A DNA stretch of 64,000 bases, taken from Nocardiopsis sp. FIRDI 009. Lineage in GTDB: Bacteria; Actinomycetota; Actinomycetes; Streptosporangiales; Streptosporangiaceae. Below, in pieces: positions 1-8,935 of this stretch. A program made the translations under genes and the position numbers. The notes beneath the pieces are model-generated. The model did not search any database, was not told the origin of the DNA, and saw only the letters and a list, made by a program, of their open reading frames with translations. The number at the start of each line of letters is the position of its first letter. Position 1 is the first letter of the stretch. The stretch spans positions 1 to 64,000 of the forward strand of contig NZ_QPNC01000040.1 in the NCBI RefSeq assembly GCF_003386285.1. The letters are read 5' to 3'.

Positions 1-114
1 CGCTGGCATCGCCTGCATACGGATCTGTTACCGCAGACTCACCAAATGAGATGAGCTCTTAGGACCACCGAATCGGGGCGTGATCAACCACCTGAACACA
101 GCAGGAGGATAACC

Positions 115-525
115 GTGCCACACACTACCGGCCGCCACCGCAGGCGGCACCGAACCCTCGCGGGCCAGCTCTGGGCCCTCGCTACCGCGACCCTGGCCGC
201 AGCTCTGGCCTTCGTGTTCGTCCCCAGCACACCGACCCGAACCGTGATCGGCCCCGCCCCGGACCGACGCGAACTCCCGACCGGTTCCCCCAGCGAGCCC
301 GAGCCGCTCCCCGCGAACCCGGACCCCGACGAGACCGGCGGCGCGCTCATCCGCCCGTACATGTACCCGCGCCCCCAACGACGAGCGACGGCGACCATCC
401 CCCAGCCGCGCATCCCCGTGGGCGACCTCCTGGCAGCAGAGCCGCCACCACAGCAGGGTGAGTTCGACGAACTCGCCAGCCTGGTCCGCGTCTACCTCGC
501 CACCAACGGCTCCTCGAACAGCTAG
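115..525 (+). CDS. Small membrane-anchored protein, copy A
   Basis: A GTG start follows a strong AGGAGG with ideal spacing. The 136-residue product has a basic N-terminus (TGRHRRRHRT), one transmembrane helix at about residues 17-34 (LWALATATLAAALAFVFV), then a proline-rich tail. Its most conserved stretch is DETGGALIRPYMYPRPQ, followed by a GDLLAA element. A paralogue at 53391-53792 keeps the helix, both motifs and the upstream sequence. Small actinomycete proteins carrying an ALVRPY motif next to ATPase/XRE regulator genes are familiar to me from memory, but no function is known. Here no ATPase gene follows; a hairpin and the convergent RidA gene do. The function is unknown; that it is a real gene is well supported by the conserved paralogue. 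Confidence 0.75.
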   Translation: MPHTTGRHRRRHRTLAGQLWALATATLAAALAFVFVPSTPTRTVIGPAPDRRELPTGSPSEPEPLPANPDPDETGGALIRPYMYPRPQRRATATIPQPRIPVGDLLAAEPPPQQGEFDELASLVRVYLATNGSSNS

Positions 526-535
526 ACGCCGTGAG

Positions 536-572
536 CGCTCGGGCGACACCCTCGACGGCTGCCGCCCGAGCG
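536..572. terminator. Bidirectional terminator hairpin
   Basis: A perfect 10-bp inverted repeat (cgctcgggcg / cgcccgagcg) with a 17-nt loop lies between two convergent genes. There is no T-tract, which is usual for actinomycete terminators. The role is inferred from position and structure. Confidence 0.55.
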
Positions 573-582
573 GAACATCAGG

Positions 583-978
583 TCAGTCCCGAACGGCCAG
601 GGCGTCGACCTCGAACAGCATCCCCGGCAGCGCCAGCGTCGCCACCCCCAGGAGGGTGTGCGTGGGCGGCTTCTCACCCCAGATCGCGTGCACACGCTCC
701 CCGAGGACCTCCAGCTTGCCCAGGTCGTGGTCGACGATGTAGGTCCCCAACCGGACGACGTGCCGGTACTCCAACCCCGCGGCCTCCAGCGCCGTGCTCA
801 GGTGGGCGAAGGCCAGGTCCACCTGCGCGGCGAAGTCCTCCACCGCCACCCCTCCCTTCGGGTCGGAGGCGTACTGCCCCGCGATGGCCACCAGGTCACC
901 GGAGGTCTCGGCCAGGTGCGAGTACCCGAGCGGCACGGGGTCGTGCAGTCCCTCGGGGTTGCTCAGCGTGTGTGCCAT
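583..978 (-). CDS. RidA/YjgF/YER057c/UK114 family protein
   Basis: The start is the ATG at 978; upstream codons in this frame belong to other sequence. The 131-residue product has typical RidA length and pattern: YSHLAETSGDLVAIAGQYA near residue 20 and the closing LALPGMLFEVDALAVRD. Archetypal RidA enzymes hydrolyse reactive enamine/imine intermediates using an arginine in the P-x-R-S motif; here the matching stretch reads PTHTLL (residues 105-110), so that arginine is absent. The protein therefore belongs to a non-archetypal Rid subgroup whose substrate cannot be assigned. The start overlaps the end of an MFS-transporter remnant by 16 bp, so the two were once cotranscribed. The family is confident, the activity open. 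Confidence 0.85.
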   Translation of the reverse strand: MAHTLSNPEGLHDPVPLGYSHLAETSGDLVAIAGQYASDPKGGVAVEDFAAQVDLAFAHLSTALEAAGLEYRHVVRLGTYIVDHDLGKLEVLGERVHAIWGEKPPTHTLLGVATLALPGMLFEVDALAVRD

Positions 979-1310
979 GTCGGCTCCTTCTCGGATCTCG
1001 GTGTACGGAACCCGGCGAGCACCGCGCCCGCCAGGACGATGAGGACTACCCCGGCCCACGGGGTCACGGCGACGGAGAGCCCGTCGGCCACCCGCCCGCC
1101 CAGCAGCGCGCCCAGCGCGATGGCCGGGTTGAACGCGCAGGCCGGCAGCGCCGTGGCGGCCTCGGGGACCTCCGACGCGTGCCGCAGTATCCACGTCTGT
1201 GAACCCACCGACCCCCCGCCGTATGCCAGCCCCTGGACGACGAGCGCCGCGACGGCGGCGACGGGAATAAAACCGAGGAGCGCGAACGTTTCCGGCGCCA
1301 CGGCCGACAC
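963..1310 (-). pseudogene. C-terminal remnant of an MFS transporter
   Basis: The 115 codons encode what looks like the last three membrane helices of a 12-helix major facilitator (DHA1/AraJ-like) permease. Visible are a hydrophobic segment at residues 14-34, a SQTWILRHASEVPEAATAL loop, a helix with FNPAIALGALLGGRVAD, and a final helix AGVVLIVLAGAVLAGF. A full protein is about 400 residues, so two thirds are missing and the sequence upstream of 1310 does not continue it in any frame. It overlaps the RidA-family start, suggesting an original transporter-RidA operon. It is most likely a non-functional relic. Family is confident; translation is doubtful. Confidence 0.7.
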
Positions 1311-1573
1311 CGCGAACCACGCGCGACGCCCACGCGGGCGTCCGTCCGGACGGCGTGTCCGCCTGAGCCGTCCGCGCTCCGACCTCGCGCCGCCAGGCGA
1401 GTTCGGCCCGGCGCGTCACCAGGTCGATCCGGCGGGAGCCGACGGGCGACTCGTCCAGCGCACCCGGCCCCTGGATTCGGGTCTCCGCGCACTGGAACCG
1501 CCCCGCGCCCACGCCTGGAGCCGCTCGTTCATGGAGGCCGCGGGCAACCCGTAGAACTCCGTCAGCGCGCCTC
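1311..1573. other. Gene-free stretch with degenerate coding sequence
   Basis: No convincing gene is seen between the MFS remnant and the DUF574 methyltransferase. The minus strand shows short protein-like pieces in different frames (for example SRRIDLVTRRAELAWRRE), which look like decayed coding sequence that I cannot assign to a family. It may hold the rest of the deletion that truncated the transporter. Confidence 0.4.
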
Positions 1574-2377
1574 CTACACCTTGCGGGCGACCCCGCCGAA
1601 GTCGTCCAGGGGCCGGACCTGGCCCACCTCGGCCGGGTCCGGGCGCCACTCGGTCACCGAGACCACGCCCGGCTCCAGCAGCTCCAACCCGTCGAAGAAC
1701 CCGGCGATCCGCTCGGGTGTGCGGTTGACCCGGGGGTTCTCCCCGGCCTCGTTCCACTGCCGGATCATCTCGTCCATCTCGGCGGGGGCGATGACGTTGG
1801 TGTCGTCGCACAGCACCAGGTAGCTGCCGGTGGGCAGCGCGTCCACGAGGCGGCGGACGACGGCGTAGGCGTCCTCGTCCTCGACCACGTGCGCGGTGAT
1901 GCCCAGCAGCAACAGCGCGACCGGGCGGGAGAAGTCCAGCGTCCTGGCGGCCGCCTGGAGGATCCGTTCGGGCTCGTGCAGGTCGGCGTCGATGTAGTCG
2001 GTCGCGCCCTCGGGGCTGCCGGTGAGTAGGGCGCGGGCGTGGGTGAGCACGAGCGGGTCGTGGTCGACGTAGACGATCCGCGCGGCCGCGTTGTGGGCCT
2101 GGGCGACCTCGTGGGTGTTGTTGGCGGTGGGCAGCCCGGTGCCCACGTCGAGGAACTGGTCGACACCGGCCTCGGTGACCAGGTGGCGGACCACGCGCAC
2201 GAGGAACGCCCGCTGGGCGACGGCGATCTCGGCGATCATCGGGTTGGCGGCGCGGATCTGGTCGCCCACGGCCCGATCGGCCGGGTAGTTGTCCTTACCG
2301 CCCAGCCAGTAGTTCCACACGCGCGCGGAGTGCGGCACCGACGTGTCCAGGGGGTGGTGGGAGGAGGGGGTGGTCAT
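1574..2377 (-). CDS. DUF574-type SAM-dependent methyltransferase
   Basis: Starting at the ATG at 2377, the 267-residue protein has the signature of the actinobacterial DUF574 (Methyltransf_19) family: the N-terminal motif RVWNYWLGGKDNYPADR, the SAM-binding loop DVGTGLPTANNTHEVAQ, the acidic IVYVDHDPLVLTHAR strand that binds the ribose, and a late motif FDGLELLEPGVVSVTEWRP. Members are common and multicopy in Streptomyces and Nocardiopsis, and their substrates are generally unknown. It stands alone, with no operon partner on either side. The longer frame (to 2440) adds only a basic stretch without motif, so the internal ATG is preferred. The fold is confident; the substrate is unknown. Confidence 0.88.
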   Translation of the reverse strand: MTTPSSHHPLDTSVPHSARVWNYWLGGKDNYPADRAVGDQIRAANPMIAEIAVAQRAFLVRVVRHLVTEAGVDQFLDVGTGLPTANNTHEVAQAHNAAARIVYVDHDPLVLTHARALLTGSPEGATDYIDADLHEPERILQAAARTLDFSRPVALLLLGITAHVVEDEDAYAVVRRLVDALPTGSYLVLCDDTNVIAPAEMDEMIRQWNEAGENPRVNRTPERIAGFFDGLELLEPGVVSVTEWRPDPAEVGQVRPLDDFGGVARKV

Positions 2378-2449
2378 GGGGTCCTTCGCTCGTCGACCGT
2401 TGTTCGCGGTCAACCTAGACCACCTCGCCCTCCTGCGCACCCGCGCTGG

Positions 2450-4252
2450 TCAGGCCGGTCGGGCGAGGAGCCCGGCGGCGTGGTCCAGGACGCCGCGCGG
2501 CAGGTAGTCGCTCTCCACGGGAACGTCCCAGCCTCGGGCCCGCGCCAGGCAGGCCAGGGCGAGGAGACGCGTGTTGACCAGTCCGCGGCTGTCCCCCCGC
2601 TTGTCGCCCGCGCTGAAGGCGTCCCGGTGCGCCTCCAGCGCGTCGGCCAGTGCCAGGGCGAAGCCCTCCCGGTCACCCGCGACCAACTGCGACAGCGGCA
2701 CGACGGGCGGTGGCGGGAAACCCGGAATCACCTGGTACCGGGGGAGGGCCGCCAGCGCGTCGTCCGTCGCCCCGCGAGCCTGGGCCTCCAGGGGTTCGAC
2801 GTCCCGCGCCCCGGATTCGGCGGTGCGGGGCCCGGCCACCTCGGCGCGCAGGTAGGCCAGCAACGCCACCGGGTACAGCCTGAAGACGCTGATGCCTCCT
2901 CCGTCCCTCTCGGAGTCGAAGGCGCCCGCGGGGTGGGCCAACAGCGCGTCCAGACGTTCCCTGGCTCCGGAGAGCACCGCGTACTCGACCGCTGTCACAC
3001 GCGCACCCTCGTTGATGACCCGGGTGGGCTCCACGGCGCGCAGGGGCGCGGTGGTCGGGCCGAGGGTGACCTCGACGGTGTCCTCCTTCGAGGTCACACT
3101 GGCGAAGGCGGCGGCCGTGTACTGCGAGGCGTGGGTGAGGGCCTCCAACTGACGCGGGTCGCGGGCCTGGGGATCGACGAGCGAGCGGTACCGGAACCGG
3201 CGGATCTCCTCCTCGGCCGACCGCTGGAGCGCCCCCGGAAGCTCCCGCGGCACGATCTGGGGCCGCCAGATCCTCTCCAGGCCCTCCCCAGAGCGGCGGT
3301 CCCATCGCTCCAGGATCCGGTCGACGTGCTCGGGCACGTCGGCCTCCCGCCCCACGACCAGCCGCCCCCGGGCCAGTTCCCGCAGCGCCCCGGCATCCTT
3401 GTCCGCGCCGTAGGCGCCCACGCGCGGAGCGCCCCGCCTCTCCTCTCCGAGGACGAGACGACGGGGCAGGTAGTCGGTGTCGAGGGGCTGCTCCCACCCC
3501 TCCTTCCGCACGGCCATCGCGGCGAAGGCGAGCGCCCCGACCGGCAGCAGGGACGCGGGGCGCTCCGCGGACGCCCCGTCGCGGTGGGCCTGGAGCCGGG
3601 CCGTCATCAGCTTCCAGAAGAGCTCCTCCTCACCGGACAGCAGCGTGTGCAGCTGCATCAGGTCGGGGTGGGGCACCCGTCCGTCCTGGGCCATCCCGGT
3701 GACGGCGGAGCCGACGTAGCCCAGGATCTGGTCCCGCTCAGCCCCCACCTCGGGGAACAGGTAGCAGGCCAGACCGCGTGCGAGGACCTCCCCCTCGTCG
3801 AAAGTCGAGGCCAGGGAGATGAGGGCGCCCGCGTTCTGTTCGTGGATCCCGGCGACCAGGCACAGGTACAGGGCCTCGATCCACTTCCGGGTCGGGGGCG
3901 TGCTGGGACCGGTGTCCCCGCCCTCTCCCCTCCCCTCGTAGACCACCCCGGTGCCCGTGTAGGTGGTGTGCACGGAGAACGATGCCGAGGCGGGCGCGTG
4001 GTCCAGCGTGAGCGCCCCGATCCGGGCCTCGGCCGCCGAGTACAGGGCGGTGAAGGCGTCGGTGTCGATCCCGGGCCGCTCCGCCGACCGCGCTCCGGCG
4101 TAGTCGAGCAGGTCACCGGCGATGATGTCCCAACCGTGGAGGTCCCGTCCGGCCTCCTGCTCCCGGTGGACGGCGCCGCCGATCTCGTCGGTGAAGCCCC
4201 TCGTGGCCTTGGCCAGGGCCTCGGCCCGCACCTCATGCCGCTCGATACGCAC
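2450..4252 (-). CDS. Tandem Imm49-family protein
   Basis: The 600-residue protein opens IERHEVRAEALAKATRGF and contains GWDIIAGDLLDYAGARSAE, as in actinomycete Imm49-family immunity proteins, which are normally about half this length. A C-terminal Imm49-like element occurs twice: DTDYLPRRLVLG near residue 259 and ESDYLPRGVLD near residue 581, each preceded by a helical region with EAHRD/QAHRD. So this is an internal duplication of the domain. Imm49 was named as an immunity family for polymorphic toxins; no toxin gene is adjacent here, making it an orphan. The start is the GTG at 4252, at the position of family N-termini. It is transcribed away from the penicillin acylase. The domain call is from memory of the family. 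Confidence 0.72.
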   Translation of the reverse strand: MRIERHEVRAEALAKATRGFTDEIGGAVHREQEAGRDLHGWDIIAGDLLDYAGARSAERPGIDTDAFTALYSAAEARIGALTLDHAPASASFSVHTTYTGTGVVYEGRGEGGDTGPSTPPTRKWIEALYLCLVAGIHEQNAGALISLASTFDEGEVLARGLACYLFPEVGAERDQILGYVGSAVTGMAQDGRVPHPDLMQLHTLLSGEEELFWKLMTARLQAHRDGASAERPASLLPVGALAFAAMAVRKEGWEQPLDTDYLPRRLVLGEERRGAPRVGAYGADKDAGALRELARGRLVVGREADVPEHVDRILERWDRRSGEGLERIWRPQIVPRELPGALQRSAEEEIRRFRYRSLVDPQARDPRQLEALTHASQYTAAAFASVTSKEDTVEVTLGPTTAPLRAVEPTRVINEGARVTAVEYAVLSGARERLDALLAHPAGAFDSERDGGGISVFRLYPVALLAYLRAEVAGPRTAESGARDVEPLEAQARGATDDALAALPRYQVIPGFPPPPVVPLSQLVAGDREGFALALADALEAHRDAFSAGDKRGDSRGLVNTRLLALACLARARGWDVPVESDYLPRGVLDHAAGLLARPA

Positions 4253-4492
4253 TGGTCTCCCGTGTCCCTTCCGTCGTGTGGTGCACCGGACGCCCGTGGG
4301 CCCGAACACGTGGGGGAGTCTGGCACGGCGCGGTGACAGGGCGGCGCTGAGCGACGACGGGACGGGACGGCCGGGCCGACGGTCGCGGAACGTGGGAAAC
4401 CTCCGGCGCACCGTGTTTACCCGTAGGTAACAATTGGATCGACCGCCCCAGAGACCTGGATCACGTGACACCGCGCACCTTAGTGTTCCGCC

Positions 4493-7186
4493 ATGAGTGT
4501 CTTGCGCAGCCGTGTCCTCGTTCGCGTACTTCTGGGTCTCCTCGCCGCCGTCATGGCACTGGCCCTGATAGCCACGCTCCTGGGGATATGGGCCGTCCGC
4601 CGCTCCTTCCCGGAGACCTCCGGCGAGCTCACCCTCCCCGGCCTCGACTCCCCCGTCACCGTCCTGCGTGACGGGTACGGAGTCGCGCACGTCTACGCCG
4701 ACACCTCGCACGACCTCTTCATGGCCCAGGGGTTCACCCACGCCCAGGAACGCTTCTGGGAGATGGACTTCCGCCGCCACGTCACCGCGGGCCGGACCGC
4801 CGAGCTGTTCGGCCCCGACCAGGTCGAGACCGACGCCTACCTGCGCACCATGGGTTGGCGCCGCGTCGCCGAGCAGGAGTACGACCTGCTCGACGAGCGG
4901 ACCCAAAGCCACCTGGACGCCTACGCCGAGGGCGTCAACGCCTGGATCGAGGAGCACTCGGGCACCGCCGCCAGCCTGGAGCACGGTCTGCTCGCCGTCA
5001 CCGCCGACGACTACACCATCGAGCCCTGGACCCCCGCCGACAGCCTCGCCTGGCTCAAGGCCATGGCCTGGGACCTGGGCGGCAACCTCCGGGAGGAGAC
5101 CGAGCGCGCCGTCCTCCTCGCCTCCGGCCTCACCCGCGACCAGATCGACGAGCTCTACCCCGCCTACCCCGTCGGCCGGCACACGCCGATCACCGCGACC
5201 GACGAGCACAACGGCGCCGAGGCCGACACGGAGTCCGATTCCGAGGCCGAGGCCGACGCCGACGCCGACGAACGGCGCGCCCCCGGCGCGGCGCCGACCG
5301 GCGCCTCCGGCCCGCCCGCGCCGCCAGGCTCCCCCGCCGCCGCGACGACGCGGACGCCCGACCTCCCCGAGGACGCCCTCTCCGCCGTCGAGGGCCTGGA
5401 CCGGATCTCCGAGGCGATCCCCGGCCTGCTCGGCCCCGCCTCCAGCTCCGACCTGGGCTCCAACTCCTGGGTGGTCTCCGGCGACCACACCGAGTCCGGC
5501 CTGCCGCTCCTGGCCAACGACCCCCACCTGGGCGCGTCGATGCCCTCCGTCTGGTACCAGAACGGCCTGCACTGCAACGAGCTCACCGACGCCTGCCCCT
5601 ACGACGTCACCGGGTTCAGCTTCTCCGGCCTGCCCGGCGTGGTCATCGGCCAGAACGAGTCCATCGCCTGGGGCCTGACCAACCTCAACCCCGACGTCAT
5701 GGACCTGTACGTGGAGCGGATCGACGGCGACCACCACATCGTGGACGGTGAGCGCGTTCCCCTGGAGATCATCGAGGAGACGATCACCGTCGCGGGCGGC
5801 GAGGACGTCGACATCACCGTCCGCCTGACCGGGCACGGTCCGCTGATCTCCGACGCCGAGGCGGGGTCGCACCTCGCCCCCGTCACCGAGAATCCGCAGA
5901 TCACCGAAGCCGCGGAGTCCGGCGACGAGGAGACGGGCGACGGGGGTTCGGACTCCCCCGGCGACGCGGACGGCTTCGAGTACGGCGTCGCCCTCCGGTG
6001 GACCGCCCTGGAGCCCGGCACCACCGCCGAGTCCATCTTCGCGCTCAACCGCGCCCGTGACTGGGGCGACTTCCGCGACGCCGCCAGCCGCTTCGACGTC
6101 CCCGCGCAGAACCTGATCTACGCCGACTCCGAGGGCAACATCGGCTACCAGGCGCCCGGCCGCGTCCCCGTGCGCGGTGCGGGTGACGGCCGCTGGCCCG
6201 CCCCCGGCTGGGACTCCGCCTACGACTGGGACGACTACCTGCCCTTCGACGAACTGCCCAGCGTGTACAACCCGGACTCCGGGGTGATCGTGACCGCCAA
6301 CCAGTCCCTCGTGGACGACGAGTACCCCCACCACCTGACCGACGACTGGGACTACGGCTACCGGAGCCAGCGGATCAACGACCTCCTCGACCAGGCGATC
6401 ACCGAGGGTCCGGTGACCTCGCGGGACATGTCCGAGATCCACATGGACTCCTACCACCTGGCCGCCGCCGAGGCCCTCCCCCACCTGCTGGAGGTCGAGG
6501 TCGACGGGGTCACGGCCCAGGCCCAGGAGCTGCTGCGGGACTGGGACGGCTACACCGACCCCGACTCGGCGGGCGCCGCCTTCTACCAGGCGTTCTGGCG
6601 CCACCTGCTGCCGCTGCTCTTCGACGAGCTGGGCGACGTGCCCATGAGCGGCAGCTCGCGCGGCATGTACGTGGTCAATCGGCTCCTGGCCGACCCCGAG
6701 TCCGCCTGGTGGGACGGTACGGCCGCCAGCGGTCGCGACGAGGTGCTGGCCGCCGCGATGGACGCCGCCGCGGAGGAGCTGACCGAACGCCTGGGCGGGG
6801 ATCCCGCCACCTGGCGCTGGGGCGACCTGCACACCCTCACCGCGACCAACCAGTCCTTCGGCACCTCCGGGATCGGTCCGGTCGAGTGGCTGCTCAACCG
6901 CGGCCCGGTGGAGAGTTCGGGCGGGTCCAGCATCGTCAACGCCACCGGCTGGAACACGACCGAGGGATACGAGATCTCCGCCGTGCCGTCCATGCGCATG
7001 GTGGTGGACCTCGCCGACCGGGACGCCTCCACCTGGATCCACCTGACCGGCAACTCGGGGCACGCCTTCCACCCCAACTACGACGACCAGATGGCGGCGT
7101 GGGCCGCGGGCGAGACCCTGCCGTACACGGTCACCCGTGAGGGGGTCGGGGAGGCCGCGGTGGACGAGCTGACCCTCGTCCCGTAA
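4493..7186 (+). CDS. Penicillin acylase family protein (N-terminal nucleophile hydrolase)
   Basis: An 897-residue Ntn hydrolase of the penicillin amidase (S45) family, cleaving amide bonds in beta-lactams, acyl-homoserine lactones or related N-acyl compounds. An N-terminal membrane helix (about residues 9-33) implies export or anchoring. The alpha part carries VLRDGYGVAHVYADT and QGFTHAQERFWEMD. The autoprocessing site is GSNSW, with predicted catalytic Ser323 as the new N-terminus of the beta chain, followed by LLANDPHLGASMPSVWYQ. The spacer before Ser323 contains an acidic then Ala/Pro-rich stretch (about residues 240-290) that is probably the excised linker. A second acidic insert lies near residues 465-485. 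It stands alone, with a terminator behind it. Substrate is not predictable from sequence. Confidence 0.9.
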   Translation: MSVLRSRVLVRVLLGLLAAVMALALIATLLGIWAVRRSFPETSGELTLPGLDSPVTVLRDGYGVAHVYADTSHDLFMAQGFTHAQERFWEMDFRRHVTAGRTAELFGPDQVETDAYLRTMGWRRVAEQEYDLLDERTQSHLDAYAEGVNAWIEEHSGTAASLEHGLLAVTADDYTIEPWTPADSLAWLKAMAWDLGGNLREETERAVLLASGLTRDQIDELYPAYPVGRHTPITATDEHNGAEADTESDSEAEADADADERRAPGAAPTGASGPPAPPGSPAAATTRTPDLPEDALSAVEGLDRISEAIPGLLGPASSSDLGSNSWVVSGDHTESGLPLLANDPHLGASMPSVWYQNGLHCNELTDACPYDVTGFSFSGLPGVVIGQNESIAWGLTNLNPDVMDLYVERIDGDHHIVDGERVPLEIIEETITVAGGEDVDITVRLTGHGPLISDAEAGSHLAPVTENPQITEAAESGDEETGDGGSDSPGDADGFEYGVALRWTALEPGTTAESIFALNRARDWGDFRDAASRFDVPAQNLIYADSEGNIGYQAPGRVPVRGAGDGRWPAPGWDSAYDWDDYLPFDELPSVYNPDSGVIVTANQSLVDDEYPHHLTDDWDYGYRSQRINDLLDQAITEGPVTSRDMSEIHMDSYHLAAAEALPHLLEVEVDGVTAQAQELLRDWDGYTDPDSAGAAFYQAFWRHLLPLLFDELGDVPMSGSSRGMYVVNRLLADPESAWWDGTAASGRDEVLAAAMDAAAEELTERLGGDPATWRWGDLHTLTATNQSFGTSGIGPVEWLLNRGPVESSGGSSIVNATGWNTTEGYEISAVPSMRMVVDLADRDASTWIHLTGNSGHAFHPNYDDQMAAWAAGETLPYTVTREGVGEAAVDELTLVP

Positions 7187-7222
7187 CCGCCCGGCGTCCC
7201 GCGACCGCTCGGCGCGGCCCCA

Positions 7223-7270
7223 CCGCCTCGCCCCCGTCCGGCGCTCCTCCACCGGACGGGGGCGAGGCGG
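7223..7270. terminator. Strong bidirectional terminator
   Basis: A perfect 19-bp inverted repeat, GC-rich, with a 10-nt loop. Arms run 7223-7241 and 7252-7270. It sits between the convergent penicillin acylase and SDR genes and would serve both. Confidence 0.8.
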
Positions 7271-7310
7271 TTCAGCGGACCAGCTCAGCGGAGGGGTCCA
7301 GCGGAGCGGT

Positions 7311-8201
7311 TCAGTCGCCCGGCGACAGGTCCGGGAACTCCACTCCGGTGAGCTCCTCGGACACCGTCCACAGCCGCCGCGCGGCGATCGAGTCCCACGC
7401 CGCCTCGCTCCGGCTGCACAGCCCGGGGGCGCCGCGTGTTCCCCCCATCTTCGTGGGTCCGGCGAAGGCCGCACCGGGCACGTCCTGGGTGGCGGCGTAG
7501 ATCGTGGGCAGCGCGCCGGCGGCTCCGCTCTGGGCGATCAGCCTGTTCCCCACGGCCATCAGCCCCCGGTAGAGGGGGTTGGCGGCGTGGCTCTGGAGGT
7601 TGGTGGCCGCGTACCCGGGATGGGCGGCGGTCGCGAGCACCGGCGATCCCGCCGCCTCCAGCCGCCGCTGCAACTCCAGCGTGAACAGCAGGTTGGCGAG
7701 CTTGGACTGGGCGTAGGCACGGCCCGGCGTGTAGCCGGAGTCCAGGTTCAGGTCGTCGAAGTCGATGGCGCGCACCATCCGGTGCAGGCCGGACGAGACC
7801 GTCACCACCCGGCCGGTGACGTGCGTCAACAGCAGGTTGGTGAGGGCGAAGTGGCCGAGGTGGTTGACGCCGAACTGCGTCTCGAAACCGTCCGCCGTGC
7901 AGGACCGGGGGACGGCCATCACGCCCGCGTTGTTGACCAGCAGGTGGATGGGCCCGTCCCATCCTTCCGCGAACGCCCGCACCGACGCCAGGTCGGCGAG
8001 GTCGAGGGGGCGTACCTCCGTGGTGCCGTCGACCGCCTTCGCGGCGGTCCGGCCCTTGTCCTCGTCGCGCACCGCCATCACCACCCGCATGCCCTTGCGT
8101 GCGAGGACGCGCGTGGTCTCCAGGCCCAGTCCGCTGTTGGCTCCGGTGACGACCGCCGTGCGGCCGCTCAGGTCAGGGATCGTGACCGCTTTCGTCTCCA
8201 T
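7311..8201 (-). CDS. Short-chain dehydrogenase/reductase
   Basis: A 296-residue classical SDR of the WWOX/retinol-dehydrogenase-like branch. The Rossmann motif is TGANSGLG (near residue 19), with an arginine after strand 2 (VVMAVRD) favouring NADP(H). NNAGVM, a serine in [10 protein letters not shown], and the catalytic YAQSK are all present, so the enzyme should be active. It is divergent from a TetR regulator, with a palindromic site in the 80-bp gap, and is thus the likely target of that repressor. The substrate is unknown; lipophilic alcohols or ketones are usual for this branch. Confidence 0.9.
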   Translation of the reverse strand: METKAVTIPDLSGRTAVVTGANSGLGLETTRVLARKGMRVVMAVRDEDKGRTAAKAVDGTTEVRPLDLADLASVRAFAEGWDGPIHLLVNNAGVMAVPRSCTADGFETQFGVNHLGHFALTNLLLTHVTGRVVTVSSGLHRMVRAIDFDDLNLDSGYTPGRAYAQSKLANLLFTLELQRRLEAAGSPVLATAAHPGYAATNLQSHAANPLYRGLMAVGNRLIAQSGAAGALPTIYAATQDVPGAAFAGPTKMGGTRGAPGLCSRSEAAWDSIAARRLWTVSEELTGVEFPDLSPGD

Positions 8202-8228
8202 CGCGCCACCGTAGACGATCCCCCCAAA

Positions 8229-8243
8229 GTTGTCAATGACAAC
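8229..8243. promoter_or_regulatory. Palindromic operator between SDR and TetR genes
   Basis: A perfect 15-bp palindrome, gttgtca-a-tgacaac, lies midway in the divergent SDR/TetR promoter region. Size and symmetry suit a TetR-family dimer, so autoregulation plus control of the SDR is the likely scheme. This is inference from position. Confidence 0.65.
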
Positions 8244-8281
8244 AATGCTGGCGGCGGAAACATCCGGCCTATCCTGGAGCC

Positions 8282-8866
8282 ATGCCTGACCGCCCGTACC
8301 ACCACGGCGACCTGCGCGCCGCCCTGCTCGCCAGCGCCGAACGCGCCCTCGCCGAACGCGGCCCGGCCGCGCTGTCCCTGCGCGAACTCGCCCGGGAGGC
8401 GGGCGTGAGCCACGCCGCCCCCAGCCGCCACTTCAAGGACAAGCAGGCCCTGCTCGACGCCCTGGCGCTCACCGGGTTCGAGCGGCTCACCGAGCGTCTG
8501 GAGCGCGCGGCCGAGGGCGCGGACGGCACCCTCGCCAACCTCGTCGGCCTGGCCCGGACCTACGTCGGGTTCGCCGTCGAGCACCCCGCCCTGCTCGACC
8601 TCATGTACACGCGCAAGCACGACCCCGACGTCTCCGAACAGCTCGTCGCGGCGGTCGAGCGCATGCTCGACTCGGTGGTGAACCCGATCAGGCGGGGCCA
8701 GGCAGCCGGGGAGATCGCCGAGGGGGACCCGTTCGCCATCGCGATGACCGTGGCCGCCACCCTGCACGGCTTCGTCACCTTCAAGGCGGGCGCCGATCCC
8801 GCCGACGTCGAGACCCGCCTCAGTGACGTGATGGGGGTTCTCCACGACGGGATCGCCCCGCGCTGA
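8282..8866 (+). CDS. TetR-family transcriptional regulator
   Basis: A 194-residue repressor. The N-terminal helix-turn-helix is clear: [21 protein letters not shown], then [21 protein letters not shown] and [10 protein letters not shown]. The C-terminal half is the WHG-type (TetR_C_33) ligand-binding domain, with [16 protein letters not shown] and a closing LHGFVTF helix. It is divergent from the SDR gene and shares an intergenic palindrome with it. It probably senses a small hydrophobic ligand that the SDR handles; the ligand itself cannot be told. Confidence 0.9.
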   Translation: MPDRPYHHGDLRAALLASAERALAERGPAALSLRELAREAGVSHAAPSRHFKDKQALLDALALTGFERLTERLERAAEGADGTLANLVGLARTYVGFAVEHPALLDLMYTRKHDPDVSEQLVAAVERMLDSVVNPIRRGQAAGEIAEGDPFAIAMTVAATLHGFVTFKAGADPADVETRLSDVMGVLHDGIAPR

Positions 8867-8935
8867 GGTGACCCGCGCCGTGGCTACCGGACGCGGACCG
8901 CGGGTCGCGCGCCGGGTCCGGGCGGCGGCCCCAGC

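Noticed and set aside
2039-4336. 765-codon open frame on the plus strand opposite the Imm49 gene
   Set aside because: It is an antisense shadow of a GC-rich gene: Val/Gly/Arg-rich, no domain, no ribosome site. The Imm49 protein on the other strand has clear motifs.
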